This document shows positions 25,312 to 34,898 of a stretch of 64,000 bases of DNA, in pieces. The stretch spans positions 3,286,001 through 3,350,000 of the forward strand of contig CAKKNE010000005.1 of assembly GCA_918797485.1 (NCBI GenBank), given 5' to 3'. The DNA is from Pelagomonas calceolata (taxonomy: Eukaryota; Sar; Pelagophyceae; Pelagomonadales; Pelagomonadaceae). The position numbers and the translations under genes are program-made. The notes under the pieces were generated by a model. That model worked only from the letters and a program-made list of their open reading frames with translations. It searched no databases and had not been told where the DNA came from. Every line of letters starts with the position of its first letter. The first letter of the stretch is position 1.

Positions 25312-26394
25312 ATGCAGAGGATACTCATCGCCTTGGCCCTCTCCCCGGCCGCGGCGTACGTGACGCCGCTCGCCGCGCGCAAGCCGCTGACGGGCCTGCA
25401 GATGCAGTCCGGCGGGCCTGCAGAGTTGTACAACTCCAAGGGCGTGGCCGTCTCTTCGTCGACGACGGCGCTGCCGGAAGTCGTCGCCGAGGATGAAGTG
25501 ATTGATCTCAAGCCGGAGGCCGTCGAGGCCGTTGTGGTCGGCGAGGAGAAGGCCGAGGAGCCGGCGGCGCCGGAGCCCAAGGCCGAGGAACCCAAGGCTG
25601 AGGCGGCGCCGGAGTCGGCCAAGTACAAGGGCGTCGACGGCATCGAGAACACGCGCGCGACGCTCGTCGGCAACGCAAGCAGAGACCCGGGCGCATTGGT
25701 CTTCCACCGGAACAAGGACCAGAAGTACGCCACGATCTACACGGAGCTCGAGAAATTCTTCCCGGGCGTCTGCCCTGAATTACCTAGACCGGCCCTCTTG
25801 GACGGCACGCACCCGGGCGACTACGGTTTTGATCCCGCGGGCTTCTGCACGACGAACGCCGAGCTCTACAACCAGATGGAGGCGGAAGTGAGACACTGCC
25901 GGTTGGCGATGCTCTGCGCCGCGGGCTGGCCCATGGCCGAGCTGTGGGGCCAGGACTGGTTCGACGGCTACTTCCTGGCCGACGGCGGCCGCGCGCCGTC
26001 CATCCTCAACGGCGGTCTGATTTCTGATGTGCAGTTCCCGCCCCTGCCTACGTTATTCGTGCTCGGCTTCTTCGCGTTGTATGGCCAGCAGGAGCTCAAG
26101 ACGCTGGGCACGCTCAAGTGCCAGACGCTGTACGGGAATGTGCACAAGAAGGACCTCGAGGGCCTCGGCGAGGAGTGGCCCTGGGGCGTCGCGGGCGACG
26201 AGGACTTCGACCCGCTCGGCTTATATGGTCTGTTGGGCAACGACGCGGTCGGCCGGTTCACGATGAGAGAATTGGAGCTGAACCACGGCCGCGTGGCCAT
26301 GCTCGCGGTGCTGTCGTACGTCATGCTCGAGAGCGTGACGCACGTGCCGGTCGTGCAGCTGACGCCGTTCCTGTTCGGCAAGTGGTACTGGTAG
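25312..26394 (+). CDS. Light-harvesting chlorophyll-binding protein (fucoxanthin-chlorophyll type)
   Basis: The protein has 360 residues. MQRILIALALSPAAAYVTP is a signal peptide with a stramenopile transit junction. An unusually long linker of about 85 residues, rich in Glu, Ala and Pro (EEKAEEPAAPEPKAEEPKAE), precedes the LHC domain. Helix 1 has the chlorophyll-ligand motif EAEVRHCRLAM, helix 2 lies in LPTLFVLGFFALYGQQEL, and helix 3 has MRELELNHGRVAMLAVLSY. DYGFDPAGF and DFDPLGLYG are the usual pre-helix motifs. It acts in the thylakoid antenna. The long spacing and linker make a RedCAP-like or atypical member possible. Confidence 0.88.
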   Translation: MQRILIALALSPAAAYVTPLAARKPLTGLQMQSGGPAELYNSKGVAVSSSTTALPEVVAEDEVIDLKPEAVEAVVVGEEKAEEPAAPEPKAEEPKAEAAPESAKYKGVDGIENTRATLVGNASRDPGALVFHRNKDQKYATIYTELEKFFPGVCPELPRPALLDGTHPGDYGFDPAGFCTTNAELYNQMEAEVRHCRLAMLCAAGWPMAELWGQDWFDGYFLADGGRAPSILNGGLISDVQFPPLPTLFVLGFFALYGQQELKTLGTLKCQTLYGNVHKKDLEGLGEEWPWGVAGDEDFDPLGLYGLLGNDAVGRFTMRELELNHGRVAMLAVLSYVMLESVTHVPVVQLTPFLFGKWYW

Positions 26395-27379
26395 ATATGT
26401 ATCCTTGCTCGTTCTCGTCCCGTATATAAGTTACTCTTTTAGTTGATCTATTCGCCGAACGCGTCGACGCGCTGATCTCGACGGCCTTCGCGAGGCATTC
26501 TGTGGCGTCGAGGTCCTCGAAGGCGTCGAAGACGGACCCCTCCGCGCCGCCGCCCAGCGCCACTCGCGGGTCGTTGGCCCACGACCGGATTGTCGATAGC
26601 GGCACGCCCGCTTCGATGAGCGCGGCGCCGAAGGCGTCGCTCTTGGGCTCGGCCTCGAGCCAGTTCATGCGCTCCGCCAATCCTTCAAATGGGCTCGCCG
26701 ACGCGTGGACGGCGTTCTCGGTCGTGTCCGGCGCGAAGGGTAATCCTAAGTCTTCCCACCGCTCGAGCGCGAGCCGCCGCAATGAACCGGAGGGCGCCTT
26801 GACCGGATCCGTGGGCCCCAGGACCTCGCCGCGAAACGCCGCCCACGAGAGTTGATTAGAGTCGAACTCGACGTCGAAGTAAATCAGCTTCGCAGTTGCA
26901 GACGTATAAACGGCGCGCATGGCCATGAAGAACGGGTTGAAGATCTGCAGGCCCCTGATCTTGCCGCAGTAGAAGCCGCCGCCGAACTTGATCATGTCGC
27001 CTGTTTTACAGACGGCCCGCCATTCCGCCCGCAGCTCGTCCGGCGTGCAGTCGAGCTTCTTGCACGCGTCGAGGGCGTTGACGGCCGTGCCCTGAGCTAT
27101 GGCGTCCTTGAATTTAATACCGAAGAACGCCTCGAATTTGTCCTCCGGGACGGGTAATTCCGAAGGCTTCAAGAGCGTCGCCTTGCTCGCGATGGCGTAG
27201 TAGTGCTGGTCGATCAATCGTTTCGCGTCGATGGTCGGCCCGTCGATGACGCCCTTCTTCAGGATCTTGATGCCGCGTGCTGCCAGGGTTGTTTCCACAA
27301 GCTTCTCCATCGCCGGCGTCGCGGCATTTGGTTTGATGAAGAGGAAGGCGCGGTTCGTCGGCGCCTCGAACTTGCTCAT
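26321..27379 (-). CDS. Nucleoside-diphosphate-kinase-like protein; 3' end doubtful
   Basis: MSKFEAPTNRAFLFIKPNAA opens an NDK-like fold. Near the other end of the domain, GEVLGPTDPVKAPSGSLRR and TENAVHASASP mirror NDK's GATNP...PGTIR and the NxxHGS active-site His. A long insert separates the halves, as in divergent NDK-like proteins of algae and kinetoplastids. Phosphotransfer is possible but unproven. The frame runs to 26321, antisense into the LHC coding end. Its last 45 residues are Thr/Ser/Arg-rich and pass through AT-rich untranslated-like DNA. A one-base shift near 26466-26478 would instead end the protein as DAFGE at a TAG (26448-26450), 53 nt from the LHC stop. I suspect a small indel or unseen splice there. 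Confidence 0.7.
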   Translation of the reverse strand: MSKFEAPTNRAFLFIKPNAATPAMEKLVETTLAARGIKILKKGVIDGPTIDAKRLIDQHYYAIASKATLLKPSELPVPEDKFEAFFGIKFKDAIAQGTAVNALDACKKLDCTPDELRAEWRAVCKTGDMIKFGGGFYCGKIRGLQIFNPFFMAMRAVYTSATAKLIYFDVEFDSNQLSWAAFRGEVLGPTDPVKAPSGSLRRLALERWEDLGLPFAPDTTENAVHASASPFEGLAERMNWLEAEPKSDAFGAALIEAGVPLSTIRSWANDPRVALGGGAEGSVFDAFEDLDATECLAKAVEISASTRSANRSTKRVTYIRDENEQGYISTSTTCRTGTASAARPARASRSRA

Positions 27380-27606
27380 CTTTTGACGCGCTGTCTTGGC
27401 GATGCGGCTTTGAGGTTTACGCTGTTCGCGGCGTCAATTGAGCGCGTCGCAGCTTGTGAGAGCTTTTTAAAACCTGAGGCTCTTACGCTTGCGCAGCAAT
27501 GATGCCACGCGCTGGTTGTGATCTGATGTGGGTCAGAGACAGACTTGGCCCCCTTTTTGCACGCGTGACAGCTGTACGGCTGTCGGGCGCGTTTTTTGCT
27601 TCCAGG

Positions 27607-27628
27607 CTAGTGTGTTACTGGACGCTAG
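27607..27628 (-). promoter_or_regulatory. Shared promoter element, copy e
   Basis: On the minus strand this reads CTAGCG-TCC-AGTAACACACTAG, one base from copy a. It lies in the divergent interval 27380-27689, 61 bp before the FIST gene start. No gene is seen in the interval. Confidence 0.6.
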
Positions 27629-27689
27629 CTGTGGCCTCCGAGATTCTTGGGCGTTGCGGTGCCTCCGACAGCGTAAATAGGCATTGATC

Positions 27690-29076
27690 ATGCGGTCACA
27701 ATCGCTACGGTACGGTGCCACGCTGTGCTGTGGTTTGCGCCGGTCACCACTGCGCCAGAGCGCAGCACACACTAGATCCTCCAGTACCAGAGTCACAGTG
27801 ACGGCGCCGAACCGCAGCAAACCCCTGGCGCTGCGAGGCGAGCGACCAACGAAATACGCCGACGTCACCGTAAGGCGCAGCGTGCTCTCGGCGTCCGGCG
27901 GCACGGCACTGTCCGTGACGGGCCCCGCGGCCCGCGCCTGCGAGGCGCTGGACCGCGAATCCGCCGGCGAGCCGCTCGTGCTGGTGGTCGCGGCCAACCA
28001 GACGGCGCTGCGGCAGGCGCTGGGCTCCAAGGCGCTCACCTACTCGAATGTGATTGGCGCCGTAGACAGCCTGGCCTTCGCCGAGAGCGACCAGCTGCAC
28101 GTCGTCGCTTGCAAATTGCCGCCGCACGTCGAGGCCTGGACCTTCGACGCCAAACGCGGGGCCCTGCCGGACCTCGGCCGGCGGCGGCTCGAGGCCGCGC
28201 TCGCGAAGCACACGGCGCCGCACTTCCTCGTCTTCGGCGGCGACGCGGCTCATGAGGAAGACGACTTCGACGACGACGACGGCGACGACGACGCCGCCGC
28301 GCTCGAGCGCTTCGCGCGGCGCGTCGACGGCCTCTTCCCGCACGGGACTTGTGCTGGCGCGGCTGCTCGTGTGAATGGGGCGGTCTTGGCGCGTATTTCC
28401 GTGTCGTTACACGTCGCGGGTCGCGTCGATCACGCGTCGATGCACACAGGCGCGGCTGGTCCACGCGCGGCGGCGGCCCGGCCCGCGCAAGCGCGCCAAG
28501 CGCCTCAAGGTCTTCGCCGCCCACAAGTCGGACCGGCCTCTGGTGGGCGTCGCGTTGCTCCCGCGGGAGGCGGGCGCCGACGCGGCCGCCGCCGCGCAGA
28601 AGCTCGGCGAGCTGTGCTTCGGCGGGTCGCTGCGCTTCCACTGGGCCGCCGGCGACGGGACGTCCGGTCTACGGGCGCAGCGATTGAGAAGCGCGGCGAT
28701 GGCGCTCTACGACTCGTGGGACCGGCTCGACGCGTCGTCGCTGCGCTCGTTGCGGGCGTGCGTGCACCCCGGCGGCCGGCCCGTCGTCGGCGCCGACGCC
28801 GCCATGCGCTCGTGGGACGACCTCTTCGGCGGCGCGATTCGGAGGCGGGCGCCCATGAGTGCGGCGAGGGGCCCCGCGCGGCTCGGTCTCCGCGCAGAGG
28901 AACTGCACGTGGACGACTCGCTCGGGCTCGCGGTCGGGTCGCTGTCGGCGCCGCGGCTCTTAGGACCGGGCGGCGCGCTCTCATCGACAGCTGTATTCGT
29001 CGAGGGCGCGACGGGCGCGTTCGAGGTCGCGCACCACCACGCGTCGCTGGCAGATATTGATGACGCTAGCCTATAA
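27690..29076 (+). CDS. FIST-like domain protein with C-terminal NTF2/SnoaL-like domain, spliced
   Basis: The model is exon 27690-28370 plus exon 28450-29076, 435 residues. A basic Ser/Arg-rich N-terminus suggests organelle targeting. Residues 45-215 resemble a FIST N domain (NVIGAVDSLAFAESDQLHVV, FLVFGGDAA, then FARRVDGLFPHGT). The last 120 residues look like an NTF2/SnoaL fold (MALYDSWDRLDASSLRSL, VVGADAAMRSWDDLFGG). Two open frames meet at an introner element. With an exact target-duplication splice they would be out of frame. In-frame joining works with donor GT at 28371, inside the element end, or with a GC donor at 28353. The junction is therefore uncertain. Confidence 0.6.
28357..28449 (+). 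mobile_element. Introner element, degenerate (IE4)
   Basis: Target copies GCGCGGCT lie at 28357-28364 and 28450-28457. The element starts CTCGTGTGAATGG and ends GTCGATGCACACAG. The ends and centre have decayed compared with the other copies. The target begins with GC rather than GT. In-frame splicing favours a donor inside the element (28371), so the intron may be only 79 nt. Confidence 0.7.
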
Positions 29077-29097
29077 GTAGATTCGAACACACTAAAC

Positions 29098-31430
29098 TTA
29101 GGCCGCGGCCGGTCGCCGAGGGAATCCCGGCATGATCCGCTCCATGCCGCGCAGCAGCGCCACCCAGAGGAATTGTAACATCCCACCAACCATGATCCGC
29201 ACTCCCAAATAGGACAGCTTCGCGAGGGCGAACAACCCCCGCCGTCCTGATCTAATCTGCCGCGCGACGTGCGACCTGATGAGATGCGCGACGACGCGCC
29301 GCTGCCACCGCTTCTGCCGGTGGCGCAAGCGACGACTGGCGGGTGACGAGGCCCTTCTCAAGCCCTTGGCCGACTGCGCATTTAGTGAAACCACGGATTC
29401 CTCTTCGACATGAGACACTTTCCGTCTTCTAGGAAGTAAAGCCTTCTCCATGGCGCCGGCCACGGACAACGCTGCTCGTCGCCTAACATCTCTACCTGAA
29501 CGACTCACAAGTCGCGCCGCCAAATCCGCCGCGTCGACGTCGCGAATCGCCTTCCGCAACGCCGCGCCAGAAGAACTTCCAACAACGGCCGTCAAGGCCG
29601 CCGACATGTCCGCCTCGGCCTTGGGCTTCCCATCATCGATCACTTCCTCAGATGGCTCGTCTCCAATGAGAGCCAGCAGCGCGTCCCACTTAATTCGATC
29701 ATCATCTGTAAGTAACGACTTACGAAGGGTCTCGACGCCCTCTTTGGACGAAGGAGCTAGCGACCTTCGAAGAGCAAAGGGCAGCGCCATCTCATAAATA
29801 TTAAAATCGGGGTCGACTTGCGCGGCGATGCCTTCCAGCGTGAGGAACGTGCGGATGAGGAGGAGGCAGTAGGGCGGCGTGAACATCTTCCACCTCTTCG
29901 ACAGCTTACCGTTCAATACCTCAGCTAGAGCCCCGAACCGGGAAGTACCTCCTTCCGTAGTAGCCATCGCCTCCCGCAATTCATTCGCGAATTGATCCAA
30001 TCCTCCTGGAGTATCATATAATTCGTACGCTTGCTTCGGGTTCTCCCGGAACTGCAACGGCGTCGTCAGAAACCCAACATCTTGAAACGCTCTTGCCAGC
30101 GACTCGTAGTCCTCGGCCAAACACGCGCGGATCCCCTGCGCGAAGGACTCCATGATGTAGCCGTCGACGCCGGACATGAGTCCAAAATCCAGGAAGACGA
30201 CCTTGCCGTCTTCTCGCAGCATGAGGTTTCCTTCGTGAGGGTCCGCATGCACGTAACCTGTCAACACTAAAGACGCCGTGCACGCTTCTACTGCGAGTTG
30301 GGTCATGAGGGCGCCGTCCTTCACACTCAACGCCTCAAGATGCGCGCCTCGGATCCACTCCGTCGTCAGGACGCGGTTCGTACTGAGTTCAGGTAGGAAC
30401 GTAGGGACGTCGACAAAGCCCAGAAAGTCCAGCGATTCTCGGAATCGATCGGCGTTCAAGGCTTCCAGGTCGTAGTCCAACTCGTCAAAGAGCCCGTCGG
30501 CGACCGTGTCCACGACGTCCCCGATGTCCCCATTATCAAAAGGGCCCTCGCCCTTCAGCTTCCTCTGGAACGACCACCACCTTTCTATTAATTTCCATAC
30601 TACTGCGAAACACGTATAATCAATAGCTACGGTCCGCAGCGCGTCGGGCCGCTGGACCTTGACTGCGACTTCTCTGTTGTCATGGGTCCTCGCCTTATAC
30701 ACTTGGCCGAGGCTCGCGGCGGCCGCCGGCTCTTCGGAAAATGAGGCGAAGAGGCACTCTTTTGCGGGTAGTCCGCCGATGTTCGGGGCCACGTTCGCGG
30801 TGCTGTTGAGCTTGAACTCTACAGCTACGGACTGCAATGCTGCAGCGTTCGAGAATGGTCTATTTTTGGTTTGTAAGCTCTTGAGGGCTTCGCAGGCCTC
30901 CTCTCCGACGAGATCCGGTCGCTGCGAAAGCGTCTGGCCGACTTTGACCGAGACGGGTCCGAGGCCGGCCATGGCGGCGTTAAGCATGGCGCCTCGCGTC
31001 CTCTGGTCTTCCGGTAACGACTCTTGGCTTTCCCAGGCATTTTTCGTGTCCAGGAAGACTCTTGACACGTACGCTAACCGGCCCGCTACCTGTGTGGGAA
31101 TCAACCAGTGTGTCGTGTGCGAGTATCGCGTCGATGGCGTGGAGGTCATGATTGGGCCGTGGGACGAGATGCGCCGCGACATTTGATTTCCACACAGCCC
31201 GCTACCGTCCACGGCCGCTTGGCCAGGAAGCCGAGGATTTTGTCGCGGTCGAAGCGGCCCCTCAAGCCCTCGTACTCTTGGAGTTGTGCGACGTTGAATT
31301 CGCCGAGCTGTTGGACCGCTGTTGAGGCCGGCTTCGGCGCCGTAAGTGTCGTCGTCGACAGCGTTTCAGCGTGCTGCAACACGAGTGCTATGGCCAGCAC
31401 CCAGCACGGCGCTCGCCGGCGGCCAATCAT
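29098..31430 (-). CDS. ABC1/UbiB-family atypical kinase, plastid type, spliced
   Basis: The exons are 31206-31430 and 29098-31089, giving 738 residues. The ATG at 31428-31430 starts MIGRRRAPCWVLAIALVLQH, a signal-type presequence. ABC1 signatures follow in order: VSVKVGQTLSQRPDLVGEE (the KxGQ motif), AAASLGQVYKA (Ala-rich nucleotide loop), VAVKVQRPD with the catalytic Lys, and HADPHEGNLML...VVFLDFG for metal binding. A long C-terminal extension has one or two possible membrane segments near the end. Family members act in quinone or prenyl-lipid metabolism in mitochondria and plastids. Its stop is 21 nt from the FIST gene. Confidence 0.9.
31090..31205 (-). mobile_element. Introner element forming an intron (IE5)
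   Basis: On the minus strand the 116-nt intron opens with GTAGCGGG (target copy, 31198-31205) and CTGTGTGGAAATCAAATG, and closes with TTGATTCCCACACAG. The second GTAGCGGG lies at 31082-31089 and is identical. It falls between codons (phase 0), restoring WTVAGRLAYVS. Its orientation matches IE1 and IE2. Confidence 0.93.
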
Positions 31431-31843
31431 ATGTGCAACTCCCAACAGGGCTCCAATAATGCGTTCTCACCACGTCGCAATTATAAATGATGGCCAGCAA
31501 GTCTCGGCGGCGCGCTGCAATGCCGCCAGCCCAGCATCAGTGATTGCAGCCCGTACGAAAGCGACCGTCCGAGACTGCGTTCGTCGAAGCCTCGACCCCT
31601 GCATCGACGGCTCCAGGCGTGGAATTCGATTCAAGCCAAAGGCTCTCGATCAGCCCGGCAAGGCCCTGGGGAGATGCCAAGCCGCTCACGCTATAGTTCT
31701 CACGTTCCTCCACGCGGGGCAGCATCCATCGAGGAACGCACTCCCTCCCACTGATCCACGCGGCTCGCAAGGTCACGCTGCCGCTCGGTGCGCAGTGAGA
31801 GCTGGAGACTTTGGACGCCGGGGTTGGGCAGCATCCAGCATCC
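31431..31843. other. Divergent intergenic region
   Basis: About 410 bp separate the ABC1 kinase and F-box starts. Frames here have no protein-like content. The CTAG element is absent. Nothing else is recognised. Confidence 0.35.
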
Positions 31844-33364
31844 ATGGTGCCGCCTCTTGCCCTACAGCATGTCGAACAGCAGCTGCAAAGTATTGCTCTA
31901 TCCTCAGCGCGCGCGAGAGAGGATATCGATCGGTTGTTCGACGCTGCCACGGCGCCGGTCGCTCCCGCTGAGTCGGAGGACGCGAGCCTCCCGGACCTCG
32001 CCTCGCCACGCAAGTCGCCGCCGGAACCACTGGGCCTGCACCTGCTGCCCGAGGATCTCGGAGCCATCTGCGTGGGCTACCTGTGCGTCGCAGACGTCGT
32101 GACGTATTCTGCCTGCTCCGAGGCGACGCGGGAGTGGTACGAGTCCGAAGACCCCTGGGAGGGCTTCCTAGAGCCGCTGTGTCTGAAGGATAGCTGGTGG
32201 TTTGGCCTCGTGGGTGACGAGGATGAGCCGTCGGCGCGCGCGCGCGTGCTGCACCACGCATTTAGTCTACGGCTTGCGAAGCGCTTCCTGGCGTCCGCGC
32301 CACTGCTCGCCGGTAACGCCGGGACCGGCGAAGGCCGCGCGACCGCGAGGCCCTTGCTCGCAGCCTGCGCCGCATTGACGGCCACCGAGGCGCTTGCCTT
32401 GCAAAGTGGCCGCGAGCCGCCCACGCTCATCGCCCAGGCCCTGGCCCGCGGCGCGATTAAGCCTCTGCTTTCGCTCGCCACGAATGAGGCGAAGAACTTC
32501 AGCGCACTCGCATGTTGCGTCTTAGCCAATATCATCGCGGTGGCAGAGATACATCAACGCCTCCTTGGAGTTCGCCAGCCTGACATAGTGTACCCACAAG
32601 TTTCCACCTTCCTCGAGGTTCTCGGCGGCCGCGCGGCTCTCCGGAAAATCCTCACGAGCCCGTCCGCAAGCGTCGCACAGACGGCGACGATAACGGACGC
32701 CTTGCGGGTCGATTTGGTCCGCGAGGAAGTGAGCGGGGCCGCGCTCGAAGCGATCCAAGACGCGTCGAGACAGACCTGCCAAGGCAGCGCCTCGAAGCAC
32801 GCCGCGCGCGTCCTGTGCAACTGGGACTATTCAAGGCGGGCGATTGCTAGCCCAGGCGACGACGTGGCTGGCGTGTCGCTGTTCCCCCGCCTCGTCGCGG
32901 CGATCGCGTCGACGGACAAGTGGACAATCTTCAACTACGACGTGGAGAGACTCGTATCCGTGTGTCTGGTTTCCCTGGCGCTCGACGCTGTGGGCAAGAT
33001 AACGGGGGGCGGTACGGACGAACGCTACGTAGGGAGCCGCGAGCAGTTCACGGTCAAGGGAGGCGTAGAACCCAAGACGTCGATGATAGCAATGAGCGCG
33101 TTCTATTCATCGTTCGGACCTTCGAGCGTGGGTCATTATAGTTACTGCCTTTGGGCCGACGGCGTCGACGACAACATCGATGGCTTCTTTGGTATCTGGG
33201 AGCAGGCGTCGCACGACCCGCATTTCGAGCTGCGGCGTGGTGGACACTGTCGATGTGTCCCCGGCGATCTGACGCCTATGTTGGGGGGATCAGAGCACGA
33301 ACGCGAGCGCCGGATTGCGGAGAACGACGCGTTCCTCGCGTCGATACGTCCCGGGGTTGTATAA
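31844..33364 (+). CDS. F-box protein with armadillo-like repeats
   Basis: This protein of 506 residues starts at ATG 31844 (MVPPLALQHVEQ). A helical N-terminus is followed by an F-box-like segment at about residues 60-110 (LGLHLLPEDLGAICVGYLCV, then ADVVTYSACSEATREWYES). From about 150 to 370 the sequence is helical with ARM-like repeats (ALARGAIKPLLSLATNEAKN). The C-terminal 120 residues (KTSMIAMSAFYSSFGPSSVG, SYCLWADGVDDNIDGFFGIW) look like a separate folded domain that I cannot name. F-box proteins usually recruit substrates to SCF ubiquitin ligases. The stop is 11 nt from the LON-like gene. Confidence 0.6.
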   Translation: MVPPLALQHVEQQLQSIALSSARAREDIDRLFDAATAPVAPAESEDASLPDLASPRKSPPEPLGLHLLPEDLGAICVGYLCVADVVTYSACSEATREWYESEDPWEGFLEPLCLKDSWWFGLVGDEDEPSARARVLHHAFSLRLAKRFLASAPLLAGNAGTGEGRATARPLLAACAALTATEALALQSGREPPTLIAQALARGAIKPLLSLATNEAKNFSALACCVLANIIAVAEIHQRLLGVRQPDIVYPQVSTFLEVLGGRAALRKILTSPSASVAQTATITDALRVDLVREEVSGAALEAIQDASRQTCQGSASKHAARVLCNWDYSRRAIASPGDDVAGVSLFPRLVAAIASTDKWTIFNYDVERLVSVCLVSLALDAVGKITGGGTDERYVGSREQFTVKGGVEPKTSMIAMSAFYSSFGPSSVGHYSYCLWADGVDDNIDGFFGIWEQASHDPHFELRRGGHCRCVPGDLTPMLGGSEHERERRIAENDAFLASIRPGVV

Positions 33365-33375
33365 TAACTAGATAA

Positions 33376-34485
33376 TTACCCCCGCTTCCGCCGCTCCGAC
33401 TGCTCCGGCGGCCGCTGCCGCGGGACCAGGCGCCACCGGTTCGCGTTGTCGTCGTCGAGCTGGACGCGTGTTATGGAACCGTCGACGTCCCACTTCACCG
33501 AGTAGAAGCCGGGCGCCACGCGTTCCACAACTTCACAATCCCACCAGCCGTCCTCCTCGGTCCAGAAGAAACTGATTCTATCTCCAGATCGAGGCAAGGG
33601 CGCGCGCGGCGCACTATCCCCAAACACGCCGTCCAAGGCGACTTTGGCGCTTAATTCCGACTCCGTCTTCCCCAGGAAATTGTCTAGTATGGTAAACCGC
33701 TCGAAGGCGTCCGTTGCTGCTAAGCAGGCAGCCTCCTCGGCTCTCGGTAACGTAGTTAAGGCTAACAAAAGGAACCCGGCCCTTTCTCTCCGTTCTTCGT
33801 CGGACCACTCGTTGAAATTCTCCAAAGCTAGATCTTCAAAGGCCTTGATCCTAAACATAAACGACTCCAGGACCTCTTGCGCCTGGTCGGCAAACACGCC
33901 CTTGCCCTCGAGTTTTGCTGACAGTTCTGCGACGCGTCGGGCCTTGGCAAAACATTGATTTTCCAGCGTCTGGACCTCGATGTCATTCTTGGCGGACTTG
34001 TCATCCAGCAGAGGCTGCACTCGAGCCGTGCTGAACGGTATCGTCGAGACGGTATCCAAGACAATACCTCGTCCTTCACATTTCACGGTAACCCGGTACG
34101 GCGGAGATTCTAGAGAAGCAAACTGCGGGTCGTTCGGGTCGCCCTCCGTGACCTGTAAAATCAAGCAGACGACGCCGATCGACCCTTCGAGCGTCTCACC
34201 TTTCTTGACGACGTGGAAGAACTGGGGCACACCATCGAGCAACGCCGCGTCGACGAGTCGTCGATGGAGCGCACTCGTGAACTGGTACGTCACTCTGGCA
34301 TCGTCGAACGGGATCGGGAACAAAGCATCAGCACCCTCGAACACGGGAAATGTGGGCCACTCGTCGCTGGCGACGGGCGTGCTGTGCAGTTTTTGCGTTT
34401 TGGTGCATCGCTGCGATGGCGTGAAGGCCGTGGCGCAGCGCGCTGCACTGGCTGCAAGCACTGTAGAGAGAGTGTGGCGGCGCAT
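33376..34485 (-). CDS. Plastid-targeted LON-substrate-binding-like protein with Tudor-like end
   Basis: This protein of 369 residues starts at ATG 34483-34485 (MRRHTLSTVLAASAARCATAF). CATAFTPS matches the ASAFAP-type cleavage motif of stramenopile plastid proteins. Residues 45-190 resemble the LON N-terminal domain: FPVFEGADALFPIPF, IGVVCLILQVTEGDP, and YRVTVKCEGRGIVLD followed by PFSTARVQPLLDD. A helical part follows. The last 60 residues (SGDRISFFWTEEDGWWDCEV, then YSVKWDVDG) look like a Tudor/SH3-type barrel. It lacks the AAA and protease domains, so it is a LON-domain adaptor rather than a protease. The family call is moderate. Confidence 0.55.
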   Translation of the reverse strand: MRRHTLSTVLAASAARCATAFTPSQRCTKTQKLHSTPVASDEWPTFPVFEGADALFPIPFDDARVTYQFTSALHRRLVDAALLDGVPQFFHVVKKGETLEGSIGVVCLILQVTEGDPNDPQFASLESPPYRVTVKCEGRGIVLDTVSTIPFSTARVQPLLDDKSAKNDIEVQTLENQCFAKARRVAELSAKLEGKGVFADQAQEVLESFMFRIKAFEDLALENFNEWSDEERRERAGFLLLALTTLPRAEEAACLAATDAFERFTILDNFLGKTESELSAKVALDGVFGDSAPRAPLPRSGDRISFFWTEEDGWWDCEVVERVAPGFYSVKWDVDGSITRVQLDDDNANRWRLVPRQRPPEQSERRKRG

Positions 34486-34607
34486 TGCGCTGCAGTTGTG
34501 GGCCCAGCCGCACGGGGCGCTAGCAAAGGGGTGCTGGACGACCGCACGTCCACGGATTTTGCGCTGCAGCCGAGTAGGGCGCGACAAAGAGGTGTGCACC
34601 GAGCTGA

Positions 34608-34626
34608 CTAGTATGTTAGACGCTAG
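34608..34626 (-). promoter_or_regulatory. Shared promoter element, copy f (short variant)
   Basis: On the minus strand this reads CTAGCGTCTAACATACTAG, 19 nt, keeping both CTAG ends but shortened in the middle. It lies in the divergent interval 34486-34898, which shows no gene. Confidence 0.45.
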
Positions 34627-34898
34627 GCCTCTCGACCGGCGCTGGCGTTTTTAGGGCCTGTGCTCGGGCCGACGTGGCCGTGACGCTGCATTGACGTGAT
34701 CTAGGGAGCGTCAACAGCCCAGCAACGGCCGCGGACACTCAATTTCTACGCAGGAACCCTGGCAACGCCCTGAAAACGCGACAACGTATTTGAAACCAGT
34801 GCGGACGCCGGCGCCGTGAGCGCCGCAGCCAGGATTCAAAGAACGCCAGCGCACGACGCACGACAGTCCTCGTCGACGCCAGCGCGCACGACGCAGAA

